A stretch of 6,883 bases of DNA from Phycisphaerae bacterium (GCA_022842805.1 JALHOX010000250.1:1-6883), one strand, 5' to 3'. Positions 1 to 6,883 are shown, counted from the first letter of the stretch. Translations and numbers: made by a program. Notes: generated from the letters alone by a model not told the origin.

Positions 1-339
1 ATCTACAGCGTGCTCAAGCAGGGCTCGATCAACCTGGCCTTCGAGAGTCAGCGCATGGCGATCCCCAAGGCCCGCTTCATCGGCATGAGCAGCTACGACG
101 CCGAGGAGTTCGGCATTTCAAACCACATGGCGATGCCGCTCACCGACGAAGACACCCGCCGCGCCCGCGAAATTCGCGAGTATCCGTGGTTTCAGAGCAA
201 GCCCTGGCAGCGCGAGATCAAGCACATGGAGAGCCTAGGTGTGAAGCTGGAGTTGGAAGCCTTCAGCAACAAAAACTTCCGCTTCATCACCGAAGAATAT
301 CTCCCGCGAAAGCTGAAGGACCAGACCTGGCTGGATTAG
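1..339 (+). CDS. top6A: DNA topoisomerase VI subunit A (Spo11-like), C-terminal part, 5' truncated
   Basis: The gene runs in from beyond the left edge in frame 1 and stops at TAG (337-339), leaving 112 residues. Topoisomerase VI is an A2B2 type IIB enzyme; subunit A makes the ATP-dependent double-strand break and carries the Toprim metal site. The visible part begins with IYSVLKQGSINLAFES, the segment that in Top6A/Spo11 proteins directly follows the metal-binding DPDPWG motif, so that motif should lie just outside the window. It continues with RMAIPKARFIGM, a DEDTRRAREIREYPWF block, and an ending (FRFITEEYLPRKLKD) typical of archaeal Top6A C-termini. The catalytic tyrosine domain is not visible. 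Subunit B (top6B) would be expected upstream, outside the window. The gene converges on the giant minus-strand gene. Family assignment is from motif recognition and is firm; the bacterial host is an inference. Confidence 0.9.
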   Translation: MYSVLKQGSINLAFESQRMAIPKARFIGMSSYDAEEFGISNHMAMPLTDEDTRRAREIREYPWFQSKPWQREIKHMESLGVKLELEAFSNKNFRFITEEYLPRKLKDQTWLD

Positions 340-370
340 GCCGGCCCAGCCGTCGCCGCACGTGCCGAAA

Positions 371-414
371 CCGTCAGAATGCCCGCGTCGCTCAGGCGCG
401 CCGCATCCTGACGG
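371..414. terminator. Imperfect hairpin between convergent genes, possible bidirectional terminator
   Basis: CCGTCAG (371-377) pairs with CTGACGG (408-414). After one A/C mismatch, ATGC (379-382) pairs with GCAT (403-406), and an inner CGCG pairing (384-387 with 397-400) leaves a loop of about 9 bases. The hairpin sits in the 96-bp gap between two convergent stop codons. There is no real T-tract on the plus side and only TTT shortly after the stem on the minus side, so it is not a canonical intrinsic terminator. It could instead stabilise the 3' ends. Confidence 0.45.
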
Positions 415-435
415 CAACCTGCGCCCCCTCCGCCC

Positions 436-3400
436 TCATCGCCTCATCCGAATCTGATCCAATATGCCCGGATCCTTGATCTCCTGATCCCGCGCCAGCA
501 ACAGCACCTTGCTCAACACCTCCGCCGTCTTCGGATCTTCGTCGGCAAACGGCAGGAAGATCCGGCCGCGATGCTGACTATGCACCGGCACAATGAACAG
601 CGCACCGCCCGGCAGCATGTGCGTCGTCGCGCTGCCCAGATGCACGCTGTACTCGGCATGCACGCCGCGAATGATCGCGTGCGGACCTTTCAGCTCCACA
701 TTGTCGAGCTTCAACAGTTGCAGTGTGTCGCGCAGCAGCGACGCGCGCATCTCCACCGTGCTGGCCGAAGCCTCCGGATCGACCCCGCCGCGATGAGCCA
801 CGCTCACGATCAGATCGACATCGCGCATCGTCTCGCTCAACAGCCGCGGCGGAACGCTTGCCAGATCGAGATACTCCGTCGCGCCGCGCCGCGCAAATCG
901 CACCTTCTCCAGCGTCAGCCCCTCGACCTCCGCCGGCGTATAGAACCCCTCCATGAACTCGATCCACGCCACCATCTTCTCGTCGTGGTCGGTGCGAAAG
1001 ACGCCCGCCTCCGGCGCCGTGACCCAGCCGCGCCCGCCCAGTAGCGCCAGTGTCTGACGCGGGTTCACCTGCTGCCCCGCGTAGCGCCGGCTAAAGGTCT
1101 TGTCGCTCCGCTCCTGCGCCGTCAGCACATAAAGTTCGCGGAAAATCTGCTTGAAGGGCTGCACGCGCTCCGCCGCCATGCAGTCGCGCTGCCAGCGATC
1201 CCAGGCCTTCCCCGCCAGTAGATCCACCGGATGCGCGAGCCGCAACGAATCGCCTTTCTTCACCGGTTCGAGCTTGCCGCCCTGGTCGCGCAGCGCCTTG
1301 CCGCCCTCGACCGGATAGCCCAACACACCCTCGCCGACGAAGACCAGCCGCTCGAGCATCGGCCGCAGCAGGACGTTGCCCATCAGCTCGCGCAGCTCCT
1401 CGGCGCCGAATCGATCGCCGCGGCACATCGCCAGCTCCAGCGATTGCCGCATGGGACTCGCGGAGCGGCGCAGCTCGGTCTTGCGCTCCATCAGCTCCTG
1501 AACCGCCTCGTTCTTCTTCGCCTCCGGCGGAATGCTCTTGAGCGCTTTCTCGCCGCGCGCGACGCTGATCTCCGGCAAGCCGTCGCCGTCGATCGCGAGC
1601 TGCACCGCGACCGTCCCCACCTTCGCCACGACCGGCCCCTTCGCCAGGTCGGCGGTGGCCAGCGCCTCCATCGCCCACTGCAAACGAATCGGGTCCGGGT
1701 AGCCCGCCGTGCGCGCGAGATTCTCCTGACCGATCCGGGCGGCGAGCTTTTCCGATGCCTGTCGCTGCGAACCGAACTGCCGCGCCGTGCGTACGAACTC
1801 CTGCATCACCTTGTAGCGCTGCAGCACGTCGCTCTTGTGCGGCTTTTCGAGCGGCTGCAAGCCCAGCGCGCGAACCGCATCCTGCTTCCGCTTGTCACGG
1901 ATCGCCGCCAACAGGTCCGCCTTTTTCAACTTGCCCAGCATCGCGTCGGCAAAGAGCTGGGCCCGCTTATGACCCACGCCGCCGCTGGCGTACTTGGCGA
2001 ACTGATCAAGCCGGCTCCAGCGCTTCTCGCCGATCGCTGCATAGACGCGCTGAAACCAATCAACATCGACCGCTCCCTCGACCAGGTCTTCGAGCGTCAG
2101 CGGCGTGAGCTTGCGAATCTCCGCGTTCCAGCTCTCGCGAATCTCTTCGTCGATCCGCCACTGATTGTCTTTAGTGTGAGCGTGAAACCACCAGACCGCC
2201 TCGGCCAGCATCTTCCACCCCAGCGCGGCCTCGACAAAGCTCGCCCACTGCGGCGCGTAAAACGCGACCGCGAGCAGCGCGTCTTCGCTGATCTTGGCGG
2301 CGCGCACGCGGCGCACGAACTCGGCGGAAGTGTCGGCGGGGCCGGGCATCGTGACCCGCAGCAGGTGGCTGAAGACCGAGGCCTTGCCCTTGCTCGAATC
2401 AGCCCAGGCGCGATTGCGCTGCAGCTTCGGATCGCGCCCGATCGCCTCGAGCACGCGCACGAGCACGTCGAGCCCGCCGGAGTAGCGTAGAGCCAGGGCA
2501 GCGGGCGTGGCGACGGTCTCGGCCTCGCCGCGGGCAAGCTCGATTTCGAGGATGCGGTCGATGGCGCGGCGGACGACCTGCACCGTGGGGGCGTGTGCAT
2601 CTGGCCTTCGGATCGCGGCAGAAAGCTCGTGCAACGTGTCAAAAGTGAAACTGTCGTTCCATGAGCCCTTTTCGCGATCTCCCAGCAGCTCGTCAAACAA
2701 GTCGTGCTCGTTGGCCCAGCCGGCCTCGAATGCCCCAATGAGCTTCGCGCGATACATCCGCTCGCGACCGATCGGAACTCGCCGCGGTTCCGCTGCTCCC
2801 GCGCCCGGCGCTTTCGCGCCGCCAGTCTGAATGACCACGTGGTGTTCCGGCCAGACGGGTTCGTCTAACCAGCGATTCAGTCCGAGTTGCCGTCGCGTGT
2901 GTTCCTCTGTCCATTCGCCTCGCAGATGCGCGATCGCCTGCAGCGATTCAACCGAACCCACGGCATGGGCAATTCGCCGAAACGCGAACTCGGCGTCCTT
3001 TTCTCGCAGCCCGATGCGTTCGCGTGGGATGCTTGCCAACGTCGTCTCGGTCGCATCGACCGCGAAATCCGCCAACTTGCCGCTCGACAGCTCAGCGAGT
3101 CGCCATTCCAGCAGATACACCACAACGCGCAGATACTTCAATTTGGGGCAATCGCCAAACAACTGCTTGATGAAGTCGGTGCTCCAAGCCCCTCGCGCAT
3201 CCGCCTTCCGATCCGAATGGAGCTCCGCCAGCAAAATGGCCCGCGCCACCGCAAGGCCGTCGTTGTCCTGAGCCGACTTCGACAATCGCTCCCAGAACGC
3301 CTGCCATTGCTCGCGGAGCGGTAGTGACTCGACCGGCTCGCGCTTGACATTCATCGTTCGCGCGTCCACGTCGAACGCTCGTGGAAAGTAACGATCAACC

Positions 3401-5541
3401 GCGCCCAGCGGTCGCTGGGTCACATCTCCCCCATACCACTTGATCTCAATCGGCTCATCCCGATGCTCATGCACCTTCGCATCCAAGAGCTCCAGCAGCT
3501 TCCGAGCCGCCGGCGTGCACAGCACCACATCGCGCTTCCGCAATGGCGGCGGCGGCGTGCGCTTCGCCGGGTCCATCAGGCCCAGGGCGTTGGACAATGT
3601 CGGCGTCTCGCGCGCCGCGCCCAGGATATTGTCGAGATAGACCTGCTCGTCGCGCTCCAGCGTCTCCCGCGCGGCGCGGTAACCCTCCGCCGCCGTGCGC
3701 ACCGCTTCGACCGATCGCTTCGCCGCATGCATCTGCTGCAGCAAATCAAGCCCCGCCAGCCGCTGCGCCGCGTTCTTCGCCGCCAGCAGCCGCTGCACAC
3801 TCGCCAGCAAATCGGAGTCCGCCAGCTTGAGCAGGAGCCCCAGCACGCCGCGCCGCAAGTCCGCCGCCTTACGCGACAGCAGCGGCTCAAGCATCGGCAA
3901 ATCGGCGGGCGAAATCTTGATCCGCCTGATGGCGCTGACCACTTCCTCGCGCACCGTTCCCGACGCATCGCCCACCAGCCGCAGCAGCGCCGCCCGCATC
4001 GGCCCGTCGAGCTTCGCCCCCTGCCCGCCGAACAGAAACGCCACCCACTGCCGCCCACGGGGCGACATCGCATCCAGCACGGGCAGCAGCGCTGCACAAG
4101 GACGATCCCCGAGAGCCGAAATCATCGCATCCGCCACGTCACGCCGCTCTGGCGTCACCTCGACCCACGGCCAGATCAGCGGCTTTTGCTTCTTGGCTTT
4201 CGCGGGGATGCGCTCAAACAGGCGGCTGAGACGATCAAAGTGATCCGTCTCGCTCGCGGGCGGTTCGGTGAAGCCATATCCGCCGCCGTAATTGACCGTC
4301 TCACCCGCTGCACGCTGCCGCGCCTGTTCTTCCTCGCGCCGCACCTCCTTGAGTCGCCAAATCTCCGTTTGCAGCAGCGCATCCGCCAACTCCGCCGCGC
4401 TCACGGCGACCCGCAGATCTTCATCATCAATCGTGCGAATGATCGCCCCTCGCCCCTCGGGCAGATCGATCATTCCCAGCATCTTCAGCGCCGCATAGCG
4501 AAACTCAGGTTTCCCGTGTTTAAGCAACCGCTCCGCCGGCGCGACCGCCGCCGGCGCATCGTCAAACGCCGCCGACCACAGCGCGAAATAGGCCTTCTCC
4601 GCGTCGTCCCCTTCCAGCGCCTTCCGCCGCGCCTCTGGCTCATCCAGAAATCCGGCGAGGCTCGTCAGCGTGTCGCGAACATACTTTTGACTCTGCGAGT
4701 CGAGCGGCAGCCCGAGCCACACGTTGAACGCCCGCACCGTCGCGCTAAATCGCTCCATGCTGTGATCGAGAATCGTCCGCAGCAGCAGCCGAAACGCGTC
4801 CGGATGGCCAAAGTCGGCGTATTCCAGAATCGCCTGTCGCAGCCCCTCCTGCCGCTGGGCCGCCAGCAGCAGCTTGGCCATGTACTCCCAGCATTCCCGC
4901 TTGCGCGTCGCGAGCATCGCGGCCACGACGTGCTGCCCCATCTGCCCCACCGGATGCAGTCCCTCGGCGCTCTCGCGAAGAATCTGCTCGACCGCGGCGG
5001 ATTCGGGCGTGCCCATGTCGATCGCCGCCGCGAGCAGCACGCCCAAGGACAGACCCGATCGCCACGCGCTGAGGTGCGCCGCGTGAGCCGCGATCCAGGG
5101 GATGTCCTGATCAAAGCCGTCGAGCGCGACGAGCAGGTTCTCCAGAAAATCAACCCGCACCGGCCGCAGCACATCGGACCGCGTCGACGCGCGAAACGGC
5201 TTGCGCTCGTAGCCGTGCTGAGAGGGCAGGTGCTCAAACTGCCGCCAACCCGCTTCAAACACCGCCGGAAACTTCGGAAAGAGCGCCTTCCCCAGCGCAA
5301 GCAAATCGGCGTCGTCAAAATCGCGCAGGCGGCGCCTGCCCAAGACTCGCGAGCCCACGGGGGGATCGCGCAGCTCGGTTTCGATCTTGCCCCGCGGGCA
5401 GCCGATCAACGCGTGGCCCGCCTCGCGTAGCTCGGGGCTGAGCGGCTTGAGCGATTCCAGCCGCGTCTCCATCCACGACTTCGCATCGCGTTGCGACGCC
5501 ATCATCTTTTGCGCTAGTTCGTAATCCAACATATCCCTCAT
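436..5541 (-). CDS. Giant DUF4132 protein (YehI/MolR-like) with HEAT-like repeats
   Basis: This is an intact 1701-residue protein, longer than E. coli YehI (about 1200). The N-terminal half is helical and resembles the DUF5724-type region of YehI-like proteins. HEAT-like helical pairs are clearest at about residues 342-390 and 515-604. Between them lies a charged helix (WRLKEVRREEEQARQR, about 392-408) followed by a Gly/Tyr linker (NYGGGYGF). A DUF4132-type core lies at about 1337-1480, with QPFKQIFRELY at 1461-1471. The C-terminus resembles DUF7737: VHLGS (1633-1637), FLPFADEDPKTAE near 1662-1674, then LSKVLLLARDQEIKDP. No signal peptide, membrane segment, or Walker/nuclease motif is apparent, so it is probably a cytoplasmic scaffold. 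'Molybdate metabolism regulator' is an inherited name with weak support. In E. coli the homologue lies near a MoxR ATPase and a VWA protein; neither is visible here. The start at 5541 is chosen for its ATGA overlap with the upstream gene; an in-frame ATG three codons later is an alternative. The molecular function is unknown. Confidence 0.88.
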   Translation of the reverse strand: MRDMLDYELAQKMMASQRDAKSWMETRLESLKPLSPELREAGHALIGCPRGKIETELRDPPVGSRVLGRRRLRDFDDADLLALGKALFPKFPAVFEAGWRQFEHLPSQHGYERKPFRASTRSDVLRPVRVDFLENLLVALDGFDQDIPWIAAHAAHLSAWRSGLSLGVLLAAAIDMGTPESAAVEQILRESAEGLHPVGQMGQHVVAAMLATRKRECWEYMAKLLLAAQRQEGLRQAILEYADFGHPDAFRLLLRTILDHSMERFSATVRAFNVWLGLPLDSQSQKYVRDTLTSLAGFLDEPEARRKALEGDDAEKAYFALWSAAFDDAPAAVAPAERLLKHGKPEFRYAALKMLGMIDLPEGRGAIIRTIDDEDLRVAVSAAELADALLQTEIWRLKEVRREEEQARQRAAGETVNYGGGYGFTEPPASETDHFDRLSRLFERIPAKAKKQKPLIWPWVEVTPERRDVADAMISALGDRPCAALLPVLDAMSPRGRQWVAFLFGGQGAKLDGPMRAALLRLVGDASGTVREEVVSAIRRIKISPADLPMLEPLLSRKAADLRRGVLGLLLKLADSDLLASVQRLLAAKNAAQRLAGLDLLQQMHAAKRSVEAVRTAAEGYRAARETLERDEQVYLDNILGAARETPTLSNALGLMDPAKRTPPPPLRKRDVVLCTPAARKLLELLDAKVHEHRDEPIEIKWYGGDVTQRPLGAVDRYFPRAFDVDARTMNVKREPVESLPLREQWQAFWERLSKSAQDNDGLAVARAILLAELHSDRKADARGAWSTDFIKQLFGDCPKLKYLRVVVYLLEWRLAELSSGKLADFAVDATETTLASIPRERIGLREKDAEFAFRRIAHAVGSVESLQAIAHLRGEWTEEHTRRQLGLNRWLDEPVWPEHHVVIQTGGAKAPGAGAAEPRRVPIGRERMYRAKLIGAFEAGWANEHDLFDELLGDREKGSWNDSFTFDTLHELSAAIRRPDAHAPTVQVVRRAIDRILEIELARGEAETVATPAALALRYSGGLDVLVRVLEAIGRDPKLQRNRAWADSSKGKASVFSHLLRVTMPGPADTSAEFVRRVRAAKISEDALLAVAFYAPQWASFVEAALGWKMLAEAVWWFHAHTKDNQWRIDEEIRESWNAEIRKLTPLTLEDLVEGAVDVDWFQRVYAAIGEKRWSRLDQFAKYASGGVGHKRAQLFADAMLGKLKKADLLAAIRDKRKQDAVRALGLQPLEKPHKSDVLQRYKVMQEFVRTARQFGSQRQASEKLAARIGQENLARTAGYPDPIRLQWAMEALATADLAKGPVVAKVGTVAVQLAIDGDGLPEISVARGEKALKSIPPEAKKNEAVQELMERKTELRRSASPMRQSLELAMCRGDRFGAEELRELMGNVLLRPMLERLVFVGEGVLGYPVEGGKALRDQGGKLEPVKKGDSLRLAHPVDLLAGKAWDRWQRDCMAAERVQPFKQIFRELYVLTAQERSDKTFSRRYAGQQVNPRQTLALLGGRGWVTAPEAGVFRTDHDEKMVAWIEFMEGFYTPAEVEGLTLEKVRFARRGATEYLDLASVPPRLLSETMRDVDLIVSVAHRGGVDPEASASTVEMRASLLRDTLQLLKLDNVELKGPHAIIRGVHAEYSVHLGSATTHMLPGGALFIVPVHSQHRGRIFLPFADEDPKTAEVLSKVLLLARDQEIKDPGILDQIRMRR
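5538..5541 (-). promoter_or_regulatory. ATGA stop/start overlap, translational coupling site
   Basis: Read on the minus strand, ATGA contains the start codon of the giant gene (5541-5539) and the TGA stop of the upstream 145-codon gene (5540-5538). The preceding bases are TTTTTGGCGGG, which offers only a weak and very close purine-rich stretch. Start of the giant protein therefore probably depends on ribosomes terminating on the small gene. The overlap implies the two products are made together. Confidence 0.75.
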
Positions 5542-5975
5542 CCCGCCAAAAACGTCAGTCGAAGAAATGTGATCCGGCTATCCGGCCCCAGCCGCACGAT
5601 CGCATCGAGCTCGCGATACTCCAATTCATCGATGATCACGAGATAAAGCCCGTCGATGAAAGCCTCGATCGCCGTCGCGACGGCGCCCTCCATGTCGACC
5701 TTGGCCGGCGGCGCGTGCTTCGGGTCGCGCCCTTCGGGCGAAACCTTGCCCCGCGCCACCCCCTCCCCGATCTCCCGCGGCGAAAGCACCCGATCCAGCC
5801 GCCGCGCCTGCTGACGCTGCTCAAAGGCCACGACTTCCTGGCAAACGACATGCGTAATCAAATCACGCAGCGTCAGCGGCCCGCCGTCGCCGGTTTGCTC
5901 CACCGGCGGCGGAATCGAGAAATCCTCAAACAGCGGCCGGCGACGCCCCAGCCCCTTGCCACTGACGGTCAACAT
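5538..5975 (-). CDS. Uncharacterised 145-residue protein, possible ubiquitin-like beta-grasp fold, partner of the DUF4132 protein
   Basis: I do not recognise a named family. I recall similar small proteins beside DUF4132 genes in other bacteria, which cannot be verified here. Visible parts: an N-terminal strand (LTVSGKG, 2-8), a second strand-like segment ending in Pro-rich FEDFSIPPP (16-24), a Gly/Asp turn, and a helix starting TLRDLI (35-40) and running through EVVAFEQRQQARR. A polar helical insertion with RVLSPREIGEGVARGK (62-77) follows. The end is strand-rich: LYLVII (110-115), YRELDAIVRL (120-129), SRITFLRLTF (133-142), then Leu-Ala-Gly. The order strand-strand-helix-insertion-strands and the 'ELD..v.L.pdSritFlrl..LaG' ending resemble ThiS/MoaD-type beta-grasp proteins, although the terminal pair is Ala-Gly, not Gly-Gly. 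The reading frame stays open to 6428, but the ATG at 5975 is the best start: residues upstream are low-complexity and overlap ldhA. There is no Shine-Dalgarno; a -10-like element 7 bases upstream suggests a leaderless mRNA. No catalytic or metal motif is seen. Confidence 0.8.
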   Translation of the reverse strand: MLTVSGKGLGRRRPLFEDFSIPPPVEQTGDGGPLTLRDLITHVVCQEVVAFEQRQQARRLDRVLSPREIGEGVARGKVSPEGRDPKHAPPAKVDMEGAVATAIEAFIDGLYLVIIDELEYRELDAIVRLGPDSRITFLRLTFLAG

Positions 5976-5982
5976 GACACAG

Positions 5983-5990
5983 AGCGTAGC
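5983..5990 (-). promoter_or_regulatory. Possible -10 element of the two-gene operon (GCTACGCT)
   Basis: On the minus strand GCTACGCT contains a TACGCT hexamer (5988-5983) that keeps the T, A and final T of a sigma-70 -10 box. It ends 7 bases before the ATG at 5975, which would place transcription start at or next to the start codon. This fits the lack of a ribosome binding site. No convincing -35 is seen; a T6 run lies further upstream. The call rests on weak matching and on similarity to the element facing ldhA. Confidence 0.3.
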
Positions 5991-6104
5991 GAGCGAGCAA
6001 GGCCGAAAAAACCGGGGGATCGCCGGAAAGCAGACGAAGACGTGGGCCGCGGGCCTGCCGGTTCCGACGGAAATCTTGCAAACCTCCACCCGCGCGCCGC
6101 CGGT

Positions 6105-6112
6105 GCTACCCT
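6105..6112 (+). promoter_or_regulatory. Possible extended -10 element of ldhA (GCTACCCT)
   Basis: TGCTACCCT (6104-6112) reads as an extended -10: a TG one base before TACCCT. It lies 38 bases before the ldhA start, giving an expected leader of about 30 bases that contains the Shine-Dalgarno. It matches 7 of 8 bases with the element serving the opposite strand at 5983-5990. No TTGACA-like -35 is found at the usual spacing. Confidence 0.33.
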
Positions 6113-6139
6113 CTCCTGCGCAGAATCCTCTTCGCCGCG

Positions 6140-6145
6140 AAGGAG
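6140..6145 (+). promoter_or_regulatory. Shine-Dalgarno site of ldhA
   Basis: AAGGAG lies five bases before the ATG at 6151. It fixes the start codon of the dehydrogenase gene, and it contrasts with the divergent operon, which has no such site. Confidence 0.85.
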
Positions 6146-6150
6146 CCATC

Positions 6151-6883
6151 ATGAAACTCGCCATCTTCAGCCCCAATCGCTTCGAAAAGCCCTTCCTCGA
6201 AGCCGCCAACCGCACTCGCGGCCACGAGTTGCACTGGATCGACGCCCGCCTCTCCCCCCAGACCGCCGCCCTCGCCCGCGGCTTCGAGGCCGTCTCCGGC
6301 TTCACCGGCGACGACTTCTCGCGCCCCGTCCTCGCCGCACTCGCCGCCGGCGGCACACGCCTCATCGCGCTGCGCTCCGCCGGCTTCAACCACGTCGACC
6401 TCGCAGCCGCCGACGAACTCGGCATCACTGTGCTGCGCGTGCCGGCCTATTCGCCCTACGCAATCGCCGAACACACCGTCGCCCTCATCCTCGCACTCAA
6501 TCGCAAGCTGCACCGCGCCATTCCGCGCGTCCGCGAGCAAAACTTCTCGCTCGACGGCCTCATGGGCTTCGACCTCAACGGCAAAACCATCGGCATCGTC
6601 GGCACCGGCCAAATCGGCGCCGTCTTCGCCAAGATCATGACCGGCTTCGGCTGCCGCCTGATCGCCTATGACATCGCCCCCAACCCCGCCTGCGTCGCGC
6701 TCGGCGCAACCTACGTCTCACTCGGCGAACTCGCCGCTCAATCCGACGTGATCTCGCTGCATTGCCCGCTGACGCCCCAGACCCACCACCTCGTCAGCCA
6801 CCAGTTCCTGGCGTCCTGCAAGCCGGGCTACATGATCATCAACACCAGCCGCGGCGCCGTAATCGACACCAAGGCCGCGATCG
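6151..6883 (+). CDS. ldhA: D-lactate dehydrogenase (NAD-dependent, LdhA type), 3' truncated
   Basis: The enzyme reduces pyruvate to D-lactate with NADH, recycling NAD+ in fermentation; it is cytoplasmic and belongs to the D-2-hydroxyacid dehydrogenase family. The first 244 of an expected 330 or so residues are present. The sequence follows E. coli LdhA closely: an MKLAIFSPNRFEKPFLEAAN start, LIALRSAGFNHVDL, VLRVPAYSPYAIAEHT, NFSLDGLMGFDLNGKTIGIVG, and DVISLHCPLTPQTHHL. The Rossmann motif GTGQIG is at residues 151-156. NTSRGAVID carries the expected substrate-binding arginine at R234 (R235 in E. coli). The catalytic Glu and His lie beyond the window edge and cannot be checked. The start is set by an AAGGAG site five bases upstream. 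A related 2-hydroxyacid dehydrogenase of other specificity is possible, but the LdhA-specific blocks make lactate the best call. It is divergent from the two-gene operon, with a 175-bp spacer. Confidence 0.9.
   Translation, partial: MKLAIFSPNRFEKPFLEAANRTRGHELHWIDARLSPQTAALARGFEAVSGFTGDDFSRPVLAALAAGGTRLIALRSAGFNHVDLAAADELGITVLRVPAYSPYAIAEHTVALILALNRKLHRAIPRVREQNFSLDGLMGFDLNGKTIGIVGTGQIGAVFAKIMTGFGCRLIAYDIAPNPACVALGATYVSLGELAAQSDVISLHCPLTPQTHHLVSHQFLASCKPGYMIINTSRGAVIDTKAAI

Noticed and set aside
1231..2490. A 419-codon open frame on the plus strand, antisense to the DUF4132 region
   Set aside because: Same composition artefact: Arg/Leu/His/Gln-rich, no initiation signal, and the opposite strand carries the coherent protein.
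3756..3800. Near-duplicate DNA words (CGCCAGC...CGCTGC) within the giant gene as a DNA repeat
   Set aside because: They fall inside the HEAT-like region, where similar helices (QRLLAAK, AAQRLAG) and strong codon bias generate such similarity.
3463..5430. A 655-codon open frame on the plus strand, antisense to the giant gene
   Set aside because: Its translation is Arg/Gln/Leu/His-rich with no domain, and it lies opposite a protein with recognisable repeats and conserved motifs. In GC-rich genes this antisense frame is naturally poor in stop codons.
5981..6002. Short GAGCG/GAGC iterations in the divergent spacer as a possible intergenic repeat element
   Set aside because: Only a few degenerate copies are present over about 20 bases. 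A genome-wide repeat family cannot be supported from one instance, and part of the stretch is explained by the proposed -10 element.
5976..6428. N-terminal extension of the small minus-strand gene up to an ATG at 6428
   Set aside because: The added residues are Ala/Arg/Ser-rich and without structure. They run antisense to the well-supported ldhA start with its Shine-Dalgarno, and across the divergent spacer. The ATG at 5975 opens directly into the conserved-looking strand.
5715..6671. A 318-codon plus-strand open frame overlapping the small gene, the spacer and ldhA
   Set aside because: Its product is dominated by Arg/Pro/His runs in the part overlapping ldhA, where the ldhA frame gives an unmistakable dehydrogenase. 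It is a shadow frame.

Overview
The window is a GC-rich bacterial chromosomal segment with tightly packed genes and GC-rich third codon positions. The combination of a bacterial-type fermentative D-lactate dehydrogenase, an archaeal/eukaryotic-type topoisomerase VI A subunit and a giant DUF4132 protein is compatible with Planctomycetota or a related environmental lineage. This is an inference from gene content, not from a phylogenetic marker.

Layout: (1) positions 1-339, plus strand, hold the 3' end of a topoisomerase VI subunit A (Spo11-type) gene. (2) A 96-bp convergent gap carries an imperfect hairpin. (3) Positions 436-5541, minus strand, encode a 1701-residue helical-repeat protein of the YehI/MolR-like type (DUF5724-like N-terminal part, DUF4132, DUF7737-like C-terminus). 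(4) Positions 5538-5975, minus strand, encode a 145-residue protein of unknown function whose stop codon overlaps the start of the giant gene as ATGA. (5) A 175-bp divergent spacer follows. (6) From 6151 to the window end, plus strand, lies the first 244 codons of a D-lactate dehydrogenase (ldhA).

The central point is a closed two-gene operon. It is bounded downstream by the convergent top6A gene and upstream by the divergent ldhA gene, so the 145-residue protein and the giant DUF4132 protein form a complete transcription unit. In E. coli the DUF4132 protein YehI sits near a MoxR-type AAA ATPase (YehL) and a VWA protein (YehP). No such partner is in this window. The small protein has a layout reminiscent of a ubiquitin-like beta-grasp domain (ThiS/MoaD-like) with a helical insertion, ending in Leu-Ala-Gly. 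That makes the pair a candidate uncharacterised system. No RNA genes, insertion sequences, CRISPR arrays or attachment sites were seen.
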